Shown here piece after piece: positions 50,187-58,590 of a stretch of 64,000 bases of DNA (the first letter of the stretch is position 1; every line of letters begins with the position of its first letter). The notes beneath the pieces were generated by a model. It made no database searches and was not told where the DNA came from. It worked only from the letters and a program-made list of their open reading frames with translations. Both the position numbers and the translations under genes were made by a program. The DNA lies in NCBI RefSeq assembly GCF_020023995.1, contig NZ_NRRD01000003.1, positions 1 through 64,000 on the forward strand. Reading direction: 5' to 3'. Source of the stretch: Rhodobacter sp. TJ_12. Its GTDB lineage: Bacteria; Pseudomonadota; Alphaproteobacteria; Rhodobacterales; Rhodobacteraceae.

Positions 50187-50968
50187 TCCGTGCCCTCCGG
50201 AAAACGCGGCTCGGTGCCGACGGGGCGGTAGCGGCGGTCATAATCGCCTGCGTAAAGACGGCTTTCGTCGAACTCTTCGGTATCAAGCGAGCGGCCCACC
50301 ATGATCAGCGCGGTGCGCTCCATCTCGGCGCCCACCGCCGTTTGCAGGCTGCCCAGCGTCGCGCGTACCACGCGCTGATCGGGCCAGCTTGCGCGCCAGA
50401 CAACCGCCACCGGGCAATCCGCCCCGTAATATGGGGTGAGCTTTTCCACCACATCTTCAAGCACATGGACCGAGAGGTGAATGGCCAAAACCGCGCCGGT
50501 GCGGGCAAAGTTTTCCAGCGTTTCGCCCTCGGGCATGGCCGAGGCGCGGCCAGAGGTGCGGGTGAGAATAACCGATTGCGCCACGCCCGGCAGGGTCAGT
50601 TCCGCCCCCAACGTGGCCGCCGCCGCCGCGAACGAGGGCACGCCCGGCGTCACATCATAGGGGATATTCAACGCGCGCAATCGGCGCAGCTGTTCGCCCA
50701 TGGCCGACCAGACCGACAGATCGCCCGAATGCAGCCGCGCCACATCGTGACCTGCTTCATGGGCGGCCTGAATTTCGGCGATAATCTCATCAAGGCTGAG
50801 CGGCGCGGTGTTGACAATTTTCGCGCCGTCCGGGCAGTGGCTTAGCAGCGCAAGCGGCACAAGGCTTCCCGCGTAAAGGCACACCGGGCAAGAGGCGATC
50901 AAATCGCGCCCGCGCAGGGTAATCAGATCTGCCGCGCCCGGCCCCGCACCGATGAAATGCACCGTCAT
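50183..50968 (-). CDS. cobM: precorrin-4 C11-methyltransferase
   Basis: A 261-residue tetrapyrrole methylase. [49 protein letters not shown] and [22 protein letters not shown] are diagnostic for CobM/CbiF. It methylates C11 of precorrin-4 to yield precorrin-5, the substrate of CobF made from the same mRNA. The ATG at 50968 fits the family; the extra upstream frame reads back into cobE. The gene starts 13 bases after cobE ends. Confidence 0.96.
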   Translation of the reverse strand: MTVHFIGAGPGAADLITLRGRDLIASCPVCLYAGSLVPLALLSHCPDGAKIVNTAPLSLDEIIAEIQAAHEAGHDVARLHSGDLSVWSAMGEQLRRLRALNIPYDVTPGVPSFAAAAATLGAELTLPGVAQSVILTRTSGRASAMPEGETLENFARTGAVLAIHLSVHVLEDVVEKLTPYYGADCPVAVVWRASWPDQRVVRATLGSLQTAVGAEMERTALIMVGRSLDTEEFDESRLYAGDYDRRYRPVGTEPRFPEGTE

Positions 50969-50981
50969 TGTGCAACCCCCG

Positions 50982-51308
50982 TCATTCGCCCTCTCCTTCC
51001 GCAACGGCAAGCGTTACCCCGCCGATCACCTGTCTTGGCCCTACGAGCCGCGCGCCCCGGCCTGCGGCTTTCAGCGCCGCCGCCTCGGCCACCGATCCTG
51101 TGCCCATCAGCGCCAAAACGCGGGGCGATTGCGTGGGCGTTTTCACCCCGCGCACCTCAACCCCGATCACGCGCTGCCCCGGCAGGGCGGCGGCAAGCTC
51201 TTGGGCCTTTTCCGCGGCGGTTGCAAGGGCATCCACCGGCCCGGCAGCCAAAAGCGCGGCGGTGAAATCCACCGTGCCCTTGCGAAAGCCAAGGCCCGCG
51301 ACCCTCAC
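50982..51308 (-). CDS. cobE: cobalamin biosynthesis protein CobE (CbiG C-terminal domain)
   Basis: A 108-residue protein equal to the C-terminal domain of Cbi[55 protein letters not shown] choose the GTG at 51308, which overlaps the cobL stop as GTGA and gives the family start VRVAGLGF; an ATG at 51323 is possible. CobE is needed for aerobic cobalamin synthesis in Pseudomonas denitrificans, but its reaction is unclear; a role in handling an intermediate has been proposed. Part of the continuous cobL-cobE-cobM unit. Confidence 0.88.
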   Translation of the reverse strand: MRVAGLGFRKGTVDFTAALLAAGPVDALATAAEKAQELAAALPGQRVIGVEVRGVKTPTQSPRVLALMGTGSVAEAAALKAAGRGARLVGPRQVIGGVTLAVAEGEGE

Positions 51309-52495
51309 CGCACCACACTCCATTGCACCTGCGGGCGCGCGACCGCCCAACCGTGCATCCGCCCCAAGGGCTCGGCTTGCGCAATATCGACCCGCATCAA
51401 GCTGCCGCCATGGCGCGCGTGCAGGCTGGCGAGCAGGCTTTCTGTCTCCAGCGTCACCCCATTCGCCACGAGCCGCGTGCCTTGCGGCAAAAGCTCCCAT
51501 AGCCGGGTGTAAAGCGCCTCTGACCCGCCGCCGCCGATGAAAACGGCCTCCGGCAGCGGCAAACCGTCCAAAGCATCGGGGGCTGCGCCGTGGATTGCCT
51601 GCATTTGCGCGCCAAGACCGAAGCCCGCGATATTGGCTTTGATGTTTTCAATCCGATCCGCGCGCGGCTCTATCGTCAGCGCCCGGCCCCCGGCCAAGCA
51701 CCATTCCACCGAGACAGAGCCCGATCCGCCGCCAATATCCCACAAAAGCTCCCCCTTGCGGGGGGCAAGCGCCGCAAGCGTCAGTGCGCGAAACGGCGAT
51801 TTGGTGATTTGGCCGTCATGCTGAAACGCGCTTTCGGGCCGCCCCGGCACACGCGAAAGCCCCAGCTCTGGGGCAAGGTCTGCACCATCAAGCGCAACCG
51901 CCACCAAAGCGGAAACCTCTTTCAGGTCATAGTCTTGCGCGGCAATGCTGCGCAGCCGCTCTTGCGGGCCGCCCAAGTTTTCTGCCACCACCATCCGCAC
52001 CGCGCCATAGCCGTGGGCCGTAAGCCAAGCGGCGAGTTCCCCCACCGCCGCGCCATCGCGCATTGTCACAATGATCTGCGCGCCGCGCGCCAATTCGGGG
52101 CGCAACCGCGTAAAGGGCGCGGCATGAAGGCCCATCGCCGTGACGGTTTCGCCCCGCCAGCCAAGCCGCGAACACAGAAGCGACACGACGCCGGGTGCCG
52201 GGATCGCGCGCCATTCATGCGCCGAAAGCTTCGCCGCCAAACTCGCCCCCGCGCCGCACCAAAACGGATCGCCCGAGGCCAGCACCACCACGGGCGTGCC
52301 GCGCACGGCCAACACAGGCGCTATGTCAAACGGCACCGGCCAAGGCCGCCCGCGATCCCCCGCGCCCACCAGCGCCAAATGCCGCGGCCCGCCAAAGATC
52401 AGTTGCGCCCGATCCAGCGCTTCTCGGCTTGCCAAGGGCAGCCCATCAAGGCCATCTTCGCCCAAACCAATGATCGTGACCCAAGGATCAGACAT
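51305..52495 (-). CDS. cobL: precorrin-6Y C5,15-methyltransferase (decarboxylating)
   Basis: A 396-residue bifunctional enzyme. The N-terminal half is a tetrapyrrole methylase (VTIIGLGEDGLDGLPLASREAL, VVVLASGDPFWCGAGASL); the C-terminal half is a Rossmann methyltransferase like CbiT (GELLWDIGGGSGSVSVEWCL, AVFIGGGGSEALYTRLWELL). Together they methylate C5 and C15 and decarboxylate the C12 acetate. An AAGGAGG ribosome binding site at 52503-52509 lies seven bases before the ATG and inside the antisense cobK coding region. The ATG itself overlaps the divergent cobK ATG. Upstream cotranscription with cobJ would need transcription through antisense cobK. Confidence 0.96.
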   Translation of the reverse strand: MSDPWVTIIGLGEDGLDGLPLASREALDRAQLIFGGPRHLALVGAGDRGRPWPVPFDIAPVLAVRGTPVVVLASGDPFWCGAGASLAAKLSAHEWRAIPAPGVVSLLCSRLGWRGETVTAMGLHAAPFTRLRPELARGAQIIVTMRDGAAVGELAAWLTAHGYGAVRMVVAENLGGPQERLRSIAAQDYDLKEVSALVAVALDGADLAPELGLSRVPGRPESAFQHDGQITKSPFRALTLAALAPRKGELLWDIGGGSGSVSVEWCLAGGRALTIEPRADRIENIKANIAGFGLGAQMQAIHGAAPDALDGLPLPEAVFIGGGGSEALYTRLWELLPQGTRLVANGVTLETESLLASLHARHGGSLMRVDIAQAEPLGRMHGWAVARPQVQWSVVR

Positions 52496-53249
52496 GACAC
52501 GCCTCCTTTTGCTGGGCGGCACCACGGAAGCCAGCCGATTGGCCAAAACCCTTGCAGACCAAGGGTTTGACGCGGTGTTTTCCTATGCCGGGCGCACCGA
52601 TAGGCCCGTGCCCCAACCCCTGCCCACGCGGGTGGGCGGTTTTGGCGGGGTCGATGGCCTTTGCGCTTTTCTGAAAGCCGAAAACATCACCCATGTGATT
52701 GATGCCACGCACCCGTTCGCCGCGCAAATGAGCACAAATGCCGTGGCCGCTTGCGCCCAAACCGGGGTGCCGCTTTGCGCCTTTGAGCGCGCGCCTTGGG
52801 CCGCGCAGACGGGGGACCAATGGACCCATGTCCCCGATCTGGAAGGCGCAATTGCGGCACTGCCGCATGAGCCCGCGCGGGTGTTTCTGGCCATCGGCAA
52901 GCAGAACCTTGCGGCGTTCAACGCTGCACCGCAGCATTTCTATTTGCTGCGCTTGGTGGACCCGCCGGGTGAAATGCTGCCGCTGCAAAATGCTCGCGCA
53001 GTGGTGGCGCGGGGCCCCTTTGATGTTCAAGGGGATAGCGACTTGCTGCGCAGCGAAAACATCACCCATATCGTCGCGAAAAACGCCGGGGGCGCAGGGG
53101 CAGAAGCGAAGCTGATTGCCGCGCGCGCGCTGCGGATTCCGGTGATTTTGATTGATCGGCCGCCGGTGCCGCAGCGCAGCATCCGCGCCACGCTGGACGA
53201 GGTGCTGCACTGGCTTGCCGATCACGGCGCGACGCCGCGCGGGGTATAG
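52494..53249 (+). CDS. cobK: precorrin-6A reductase, encoded antisense inside the cob operon
   Basis: A 251-residue CobK/CbiJ protein. RLLLLGGTTEASRLAKTL is the NADPH-binding start; DATHPFAAQMSTNA and AKNAGGAGAEAKL are family motifs. It reduces precorrin-6A to dihydro-precorrin-6A, the substrate of CobL. The gene is on the plus strand between cobJ and cobL, which are on the minus strand. Its ATG shares two bases with the cobL ATG (tetramer CATG at 52493-52496), and its 3' end overlaps the cobJ end by 28 bases. AAGGA six bases before the ATG, inside cobL, is its ribosome binding site; its promoter must also lie within cobL. Confidence 0.96.
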   Translation: MTRLLLLGGTTEASRLAKTLADQGFDAVFSYAGRTDRPVPQPLPTRVGGFGGVDGLCAFLKAENITHVIDATHPFAAQMSTNAVAACAQTGVPLCAFERAPWAAQTGDQWTHVPDLEGAIAALPHEPARVFLAIGKQNLAAFNAAPQHFYLLRLVDPPGEMLPLQNARAVVARGPFDVQGDSDLLRSENITHIVAKNAGGAGAEAKLIAARALRIPVILIDRPPVPQRSIRATLDEVLHWLADHGATPRGV

Positions 53250-53959
53250 ACCCACGGGCCCACGCGGCGGGTGGTGGAATTGCCCACCAGCACCACCGTG
53301 CGCATATCCGCCATTTCCGGCGTGGCCTCGGCCAAAGTGACGGTGGTAATCCGCTGCTCGGGTGTGGAGACCGCGCGGGCAAACAAGATCAGCCGCTCGG
53401 GCTCACATTCCTCGCGCAGCACCTCAAGCACGCGGGTGAATTGATGCGGGCGCGATTTGGAGCGCGGGTTGTAAAACGCCATCGCAAAATCGCCGCGCGC
53501 AGCATGGCGCAGACGGTGTTCCACCAGTTCAAACGGCTTGAGATTGTCGCTAAGGTTTATGGCGCAGAAATCATGCCCCAAGGGCGCGCCCGCCGCCGCA
53601 GCAGCAGCCAGCATGGCCGTAATCCCCGGCAGAATGCGAATCTCGGTCGCAGCAAATTCGGGATGCGCCTCATAGGCCTCGAACAAAGCAGACGCCATCG
53701 CAAAGACGCCCGGATCACCAGACGAAACAATCACCACGCGCTTGCCATCGCGGGCCATTTCAAGGGCATGGCGCGCACGGTCCAGTTCCACCCGGTTGTC
53801 CGAGGCATGCAATGTCAGCCCTTCGCGCGGGGCGATGCGGGCGACATAAGGGATGTAGCCCACGATATCGGTCGCCTGATCCACCGCCGCCGTCACCTCG
53901 GGCGTGACCAGCATCTCATCGCCGGGGCCAAGCCCGGCCACCACAACCCAACCGCTCAT
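53222..53959 (-). CDS. cobJ: precorrin-3B C17-methyltransferase
   Basis: A 245-residue methylase. VVVAGLGPGDEMLVTPEVTAAV, VVIVSSGDPGVFAMASALFEA, ILPGITAMLAAAAAAGAPLGHDFC and FAMAFYNPRSKSRPHQF are CobJ/CbiH signatures. It methylates C17 and contracts the ring to give precorrin-4, acting on the product of CobZ. The ATG overlaps the cobI stop (ATGA). The C-terminal codons overlap antisense cobK. Length equals that of the Pseudomonas denitrificans enzyme class; no fused domain. Confidence 0.95.
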   Translation of the reverse strand: MSGWVVVAGLGPGDEMLVTPEVTAAVDQATDIVGYIPYVARIAPREGLTLHASDNRVELDRARHALEMARDGKRVVIVSSGDPGVFAMASALFEAYEAHPEFAATEIRILPGITAMLAAAAAAGAPLGHDFCAINLSDNLKPFELVEHRLRHAARGDFAMAFYNPRSKSRPHQFTRVLEVLREECEPERLILFARAVSTPEQRITTVTLAEATPEMADMRTVVLVGNSTTRRVGPWVYTPRGVAP

Positions 53960-54693
53960 TCCGGGGTTCCTTTCTCGGGCCGCCGCCCCTGCCCGTGCAC
54001 CAGCACGATGGCGAAATAGGGGCAATCTTCGGCGGCCACATCGGTCATTTTGGCAAGGCGCTGCGTGGGCATGGTGCCGCGTTCGACAAGCCATGCGGCC
54101 TCGAGCTTGCCCACCGCCGCCAAGGCGCGTTTGATCTTGGGCAGATTGCGCCCAGTTTTCATAATAACCAGCGCATCCGCCGCCGCCATATGCCGGATCA
54201 GGTCATCTTCAGGCAAGGTGCCCGCCAGCACCGTCAGCACATCATCGCCCCAAGTGATCGGGGTGCCCGTCGCCGTCCAACAGCCCACCATGCCCGGAAT
54301 GCCGGGGATCACCTCTACCTCCACCTTGCCCAGAAGGCGGGTGTAAAGATGCATGAACGAGCCATAGAGGAAGGGATCGCCTTCGCACAAAACCACGATG
54401 TCACGGGTTTTCGACAGCTCCAACAGCCGCGCGGCCCAATCATCATAAAAGTCGGCCAACGCAGCGATATAGGCGGGGCTGTCAAAGGGCAGTTCAGTCG
54501 TGACCGGATATTCCATCGCATGTTCGGTCACTTGCGGGGCCAGCATGCCCTCGACAATGCGGCGCGCTTGGCCCGCGCGCCCCGCTTTGCGGAAATAGGC
54601 AATATCGGTGGCGCCGCGAATGGCGCGGTCAGATTTGACCGAAATGAGGTCTGGGTCACCGGGGCCAAGCCCGGCGCAAATGATCCGCCCCAT
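53956..54693 (-). CDS. cobI: precorrin-2 C20-methyltransferase
   Basis: A 245-residue methylase. GRIICAGLGPGDPDLISVKSDRAI, IVVLCEGDPFLYGSFMHLYTRL and VEVIPGIPGMVGCWTATGTPITWGDD are CobI motifs. It methylates C20 of precorrin-2, giving precorrin-3A for CobZ. The start is three bases after the cobH stop. A CTGCAT-type purine-poor leader suggests translation coupled to cobH. No insertion or deletion against the family. Confidence 0.95.
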   Translation of the reverse strand: MGRIICAGLGPGDPDLISVKSDRAIRGATDIAYFRKAGRAGQARRIVEGMLAPQVTEHAMEYPVTTELPFDSPAYIAALADFYDDWAARLLELSKTRDIVVLCEGDPFLYGSFMHLYTRLLGKVEVEVIPGIPGMVGCWTATGTPITWGDDVLTVLAGTLPEDDLIRHMAAADALVIMKTGRNLPKIKRALAAVGKLEAAWLVERGTMPTQRLAKMTDVAAEDCPYFAIVLVHGQGRRPEKGTPE

Positions 54694-54696
54694 GGT

Positions 54697-55326
54697 TTAT
54701 TCCTTCCGCGAGGCCAGCGCATTCACCGCCGCCACGGTGATGGCAGAACCGCCCAAACGCCCTTCGACAATCACCCAAGGCACCGGGTTCGCCGCAGCCA
54801 AGGCGGCCTTGCTTTCCGCCGCGCCGATAAAGCCCACCGGGCAACCGATGATCGCCGCCGGGCGCGGACACGCGGGGTCTTCAAGCATATTTAGCAGATG
54901 GAACAGTGCGGTCGGGGCATTGCCAATCGCCACCACCGCGCCAGCCAGCTTGGGCCGCCACAATTCCAAAGCGGCGGCAGAGCGGGTGTTGCCCATGTCG
55001 CGCGCCATATCGGGCACGCGCGGATCTTGCAGCGTGCAAATCACTTCGTTGTTTGCCGGCAGGCGCGCACGGGTGATGCCTTCGCTGACCATGCGCGCAT
55101 CGCACAGGATCGGTGCCCCTGCCTCCAGCGCCGCGCGCGCGGCAATCGCCATGCCCGGTGCAAAACGCACATGCTGTTCCAGCCCCACCATCCCGGCGGC
55201 ATGGATCATCCGCACGGCCACAACTTCTTCTTCCGGGGTGAAGCGGGCCAGATCGGCCTCGGCACGGATCGTGGCAAAGGATTGCACGTAAATCTTCGCG
55301 CCGTCCTTTTCATATTCATGGGGCAT
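54697..55326 (-). CDS. cobH: precorrin-8X methylmutase
   Basis: A 209-residue mutase. IHAAGMVGLEQHVRFAPGMA carries the active-site histidine (near residue 42); GAPILCDARMVSEGITRARLP and IGCPVGFIGAAESKAAL are conserved. It shifts the C11 methyl to C12, making hydrogenobyrinic acid, the last ring-forming step. Separated from cobN by 27 bases. Preceded by a GGAGACC ribosome binding site seven bases before the ATG. Confidence 0.96.
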   Translation of the reverse strand: MPHEYEKDGAKIYVQSFATIRAEADLARFTPEEEVVAVRMIHAAGMVGLEQHVRFAPGMAIAARAALEAGAPILCDARMVSEGITRARLPANNEVICTLQDPRVPDMARDMGNTRSAAALELWRPKLAGAVVAIGNAPTALFHLLNMLEDPACPRPAAIIGCPVGFIGAAESKAALAAANPVPWVIVEGRLGGSAITVAAVNALASRKE

Positions 55327-55353
55327 TGCAGGTCTCCGGATCGAATGGACCGC

Positions 55354-58300
55354 TCATAACCTTTCTTCAAGGCTGGCGGCAATCGAATTGCGCCGGGTTT
55401 CCCACAGCCCCGCCTCGGCCAAGCGTTGGAAAAGGTCGCGCATCGCCGCCAGTGCCTGCGGATTGGCGGTTTCGAGAAAATCGACCACAGCCTCATCGCC
55501 CAAGGTGGCCGCGTGATAAAGGTCAAACAGATGCGCGGGCACCACTTGGGCCAGATGCGCGAAAGCGGCCATATGGTCAAGCGTGGCGGCAATTTCCGCC
55601 CCGCCGCGAAAACCATGCCGCATCATGCCCGAAATCCACGCCGGGTTTGTGGCGCGGGCGCGGACCACGCGGGCAATTTCTTCGGGCAAAGTGCGGGCGC
55701 GGGGACGGTTCGGATCGGTTGCGTCAAGGTGATAAAGCGCAGGGGCCACCCCGCCAAGCCGCGCCAAGGCGGCGGCAAAACCCGCCTCATGCGCCGCGTA
55801 ATCGGCGGCCAAAAGCACATCGGATTCCGGCAAGTCTTGGGCATGGACGAAACTGTCCGCCCCCCTCAGGCGGGCTTCAAGCCCCGCCCGGTCGGCGCGA
55901 ATATCCCCCATTTTATCAATGGCATAGGATGATGCATTGAGCCAAGCCTCACCCGCGGCGGCGCGCGCCTCGGGGGTGAATTGATCGAGCGCTTCGCCCA
56001 TGCCAAGCCCGTATTGTCCCGGACGCGGGCCAAAGACACGCGGCGCGGGGCGGTGATAGGGGTTGTCATCGGCGCTTTCTTCGCGGGCCGCCAAAGCCTC
56101 GGCCCCGGTTTCAAAAAGCTGCGCGAGGCCGGGGAATATATCGCGAAAAAGGCCCGAGACGCGCAGCGTCACATCAATGCGCGGCCGCCCCAAAAGCGCC
56201 AGCGGAATAACCTCCACCCCCGAGACGCGGGCCGCGCTTTCGTCCCATTGCGGCTTCAGCCCCGCCAAATGCAGCGCCATTGCGAATTCTTCACCTGCGG
56301 TGCGCATGGTGGCGCTGCCCCACAGGTCAATCACCAGCCCCTTGGGCCAATCGCCTTGGTCTTGCAGATGTTTGCGCAGCAGTTCCTCGGCCAGTTTCAC
56401 GCCTTGGGCATGGGCGGCGCGCGAGGGCACGGCGCGCGGATCAACGGCAAAGAGGTTGCGCCCGGTGGGCAGCACATCAGACCGGCCCCGCGCGGGGCTG
56501 CCCGAGGGGCCGGGGGCGACACGCGCCCCCGCAAGCGCGGCGGTCAGGCCCGCGCGTTCCTCCGCCCCGCAAGCGCCCTGCCCCAACACATGCAACCCGT
56601 CGCCAAACTGGCTTTCCTTGATGTCGCAGACAAAGCGGTCGATCCGGGTGATCGCTTCGGCGGCAGAGGCATCCGGCGGAATGCCAAGGTCGTCCTCGAC
56701 CCCGGAAGCGCGCGCCTCATCGCGAATATCGGCAATCAGCCGGTCCCGGCGCGCGGGGTCGAGCCCGTCGGCAGTGGAATATTCATCCAAGAGCCGTTCC
56801 AGCCGCGTCATCCCTTCGGGCACGGCGGCTTGGGCAAGCGGCGGCGGCAGGTGGCCCAGCGTCACCGCGCCCAAACGGCGCTTGGCCTGTGCGGCCTCGC
56901 CAGGGTCGTTGACGATGAACGGGTAAATGACAGGGCGGGTCCAAAGCGCTTCGGGCCAGCAGCTTTCCGAAAGCGCGACCGCTTTGCCCGGCAACCATTC
57001 CAGCGTGCCATGCGCGCCCATATGGCACAGCGCCTGCACGCCTTGCGCGCGCAGCCAAAGATAAAACGCCACATAGCCATGGCGCGGGGTGCGGCTGAGG
57101 TCGTGATAGTCGTCCTCGCGGGTCGTGACCTCGCCGCGCTCGGGCTGCAGCGCCACCCATGCCGCGCCGCGCTGCAGTGCAGCAAAATGAAAGACCCCGT
57201 CATGGAACGCGGGGTCGTCTTCGGGCTTGCCCCAAGCCTGTTGCAGATCTTGGCGCAAGCTTTCGGGCAGGGTTTCCAGCGCAGCAAGATAATCAGCAAG
57301 CGGCCACGCGTGGCGTGCGGTGGTCAGGCTGTCCACCGGCGCGCCCTCGGCCACCCCGTAGCCTTCATCGGCCAATTGGGTCAGCAAGCCTTCGGTCGAG
57401 GCCAAAGCATCCAACCCCACCGCATGGGCCATCTGCCAATCGCGGCCCGGATAGGTGGACAGCACCACCGCCAAGCGGCGTTGATCGACCGGGGTTTGGG
57501 CCAACGCATACCACCCCGTGATCCGGTCCAGCGCGGCCTTGATCCGCCCCGCATCGGCGCGGTGGGCAAAGCGGGCGTATTCAAGGTCGGGGTCGCGCGG
57601 TTCGGGCGCCTTGAACGACACGATGCCAGCAAAAAGCCGCCCATCCACCTCGGGCAGCACCACATGCATCGCCAGATCGGCGGGCGAAAGGCCGCGCTCG
57701 GCCTCGGCCCAATCGCGCTTGCGCGCGGTCGAAAGGGCGACTTGGAACACCGGCACGCCATAGCGGTCAAAAGGCGTGGTGCCGTCTTTGCCCTGCGCCG
57801 AAAAGGCGGTCGCATTGACGATAAAAGCCGGTTGGCGCCCCGCAAGCCGGGTTTGCACCGCATCGCCCAAACCCTCGGCCTTCAAAGAGGCTGCAAAAAG
57901 CCCGTAAGCGGCAAAGCCGCGTGCACGCAACCCGTCGATCAACGCATCCACGGGCGCGGTATCGGCGGCGGTCAGGTAAGACCGGTAAAACGACACCAGC
58001 GCCAAGGGCCCCTCCCCCTCTGGTGCGGCGATCACGCCCGTGGCCGGGTCATAAAAGCCCCAATCGGGCAGGCGCTTATCGCCGGGCACCGGCGGCGCAT
58101 AAAGGCCCGAGGCCAGCGCGAGTTGCGCAAGCGCCGCTTGCGCCGCCACCGCGCCGCCTGCATCACACAGCTCTTTGAGCCGCCGCAGGGTCGAAACCGG
58201 CAAGGTCGACAGCGCATCAAGGCGCTCGTCATCACGACCATCGGCGGGCAGCACCGCCAGCGCAATCCCCTTGCGCCGGCACAGATCTTGGACAGAAGCC

Positions 58301-58590
58301 AGCCCATAGGGCCAATAAGCCTCCCCGCCAATCAGGCGGATCAAAATGCCCTTGGCACCCGAAAGCGTATTTTCGACATAGGTATCGACCGAGACCGGGT
58401 GGCGCAAAGCCACAAGGTTCGCCAGCCGCAAAGAGGGCAGCTTGCCGCCCGCCCGTTTCCAGCCCGCCGCGAAAGCCCCAAGATCGCTGTCCGAAAAGGA
58501 CAGCGCCACAAGATCCGCCGGGCGCTGACCAAGATCGGTCGGCACCTCGGTTTCCTCAAGCCCGTGGCTTTCGCGAAAGACGACATGCAT
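55354..58590 (-). CDS. cobN: cobaltochelatase subunit CobN
   Basis: A 1078-residue ChlH/CobN-type large subunit. SVDTYVENTLSGAKGILIRLIGGEAYWPYGL near the N-terminus, CHMGAHGTLEWLPGKAVALSE in the middle (with the conserved histidines) and LIDLWGSATMRTAGEEFAMALHL near residue 760 fit the family (segments quoted singly). With CobS and CobT it inserts cobalt into hydrogenobyrinic acid a,c-diamide in an ATP-dependent way. It is about 200 residues shorter than the Pseudomonas denitrificans protein, yet the frame is intact. Its ATG shares one base with the cobW stop (TGATG). CobS and CobT are not encoded in this window. Confidence 0.95.
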   Translation of the reverse strand: MHVVFRESHGLEETEVPTDLGQRPADLVALSFSDSDLGAFAAGWKRAGGKLPSLRLANLVALRHPVSVDTYVENTLSGAKGILIRLIGGEAYWPYGLASVQDLCRRKGIALAVLPADGRDDERLDALSTLPVSTLRRLKELCDAGGAVAAQAALAQLALASGLYAPPVPGDKRLPDWGFYDPATGVIAAPEGEGPLALVSFYRSYLTAADTAPVDALIDGLRARGFAAYGLFAASLKAEGLGDAVQTRLAGRQPAFIVNATAFSAQGKDGTTPFDRYGVPVFQVALSTARKRDWAEAERGLSPADLAMHVVLPEVDGRLFAGIVSFKAPEPRDPDLEYARFAHRADAGRIKAALDRITGWYALAQTPVDQRRLAVVLSTYPGRDWQMAHAVGLDALASTEGLLTQLADEGYGVAEGAPVDSLTTARHAWPLADYLAALETLPESLRQDLQQAWGKPEDDPAFHDGVFHFAALQRGAAWVALQPERGEVTTREDDYHDLSRTPRHGYVAFYLWLRAQGVQALCHMGAHGTLEWLPGKAVALSESCWPEALWTRPVIYPFIVNDPGEAAQAKRRLGAVTLGHLPPPLAQAAVPEGMTRLERLLDEYSTADGLDPARRDRLIADIRDEARASGVEDDLGIPPDASAAEAITRIDRFVCDIKESQFGDGLHVLGQGACGAEERAGLTAALAGARVAPGPSGSPARGRSDVLPTGRNLFAVDPRAVPSRAAHAQGVKLAEELLRKHLQDQGDWPKGLVIDLWGSATMRTAGEEFAMALHLAGLKPQWDESAARVSGVEVIPLALLGRPRIDVTLRVSGLFRDIFPGLAQLFETGAEALAAREESADDNPYHRPAPRVFGPRPGQYGLGMGEALDQFTPEARAAAGEAWLNASSYAIDKMGDIRADRAGLEARLRGADSFVHAQDLPESDVLLAADYAAHEAGFAAALARLGGVAPALYHLDATDPNRPRARTLPEEIARVVRARATNPAWISGMMRHGFRGGAEIAATLDHMAAFAHLAQVVPAHLFDLYHAATLGDEAVVDFLETANPQALAAMRDLFQRLAEAGLWETRRNSIAASLEERL

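Noticed and set aside
51309-51323. ATG start of cobE at 51323
   Set aside because: The GTG at 51308 fits the family N-terminus and the GTGA overlap with cobL; the ATG remains a fallback.
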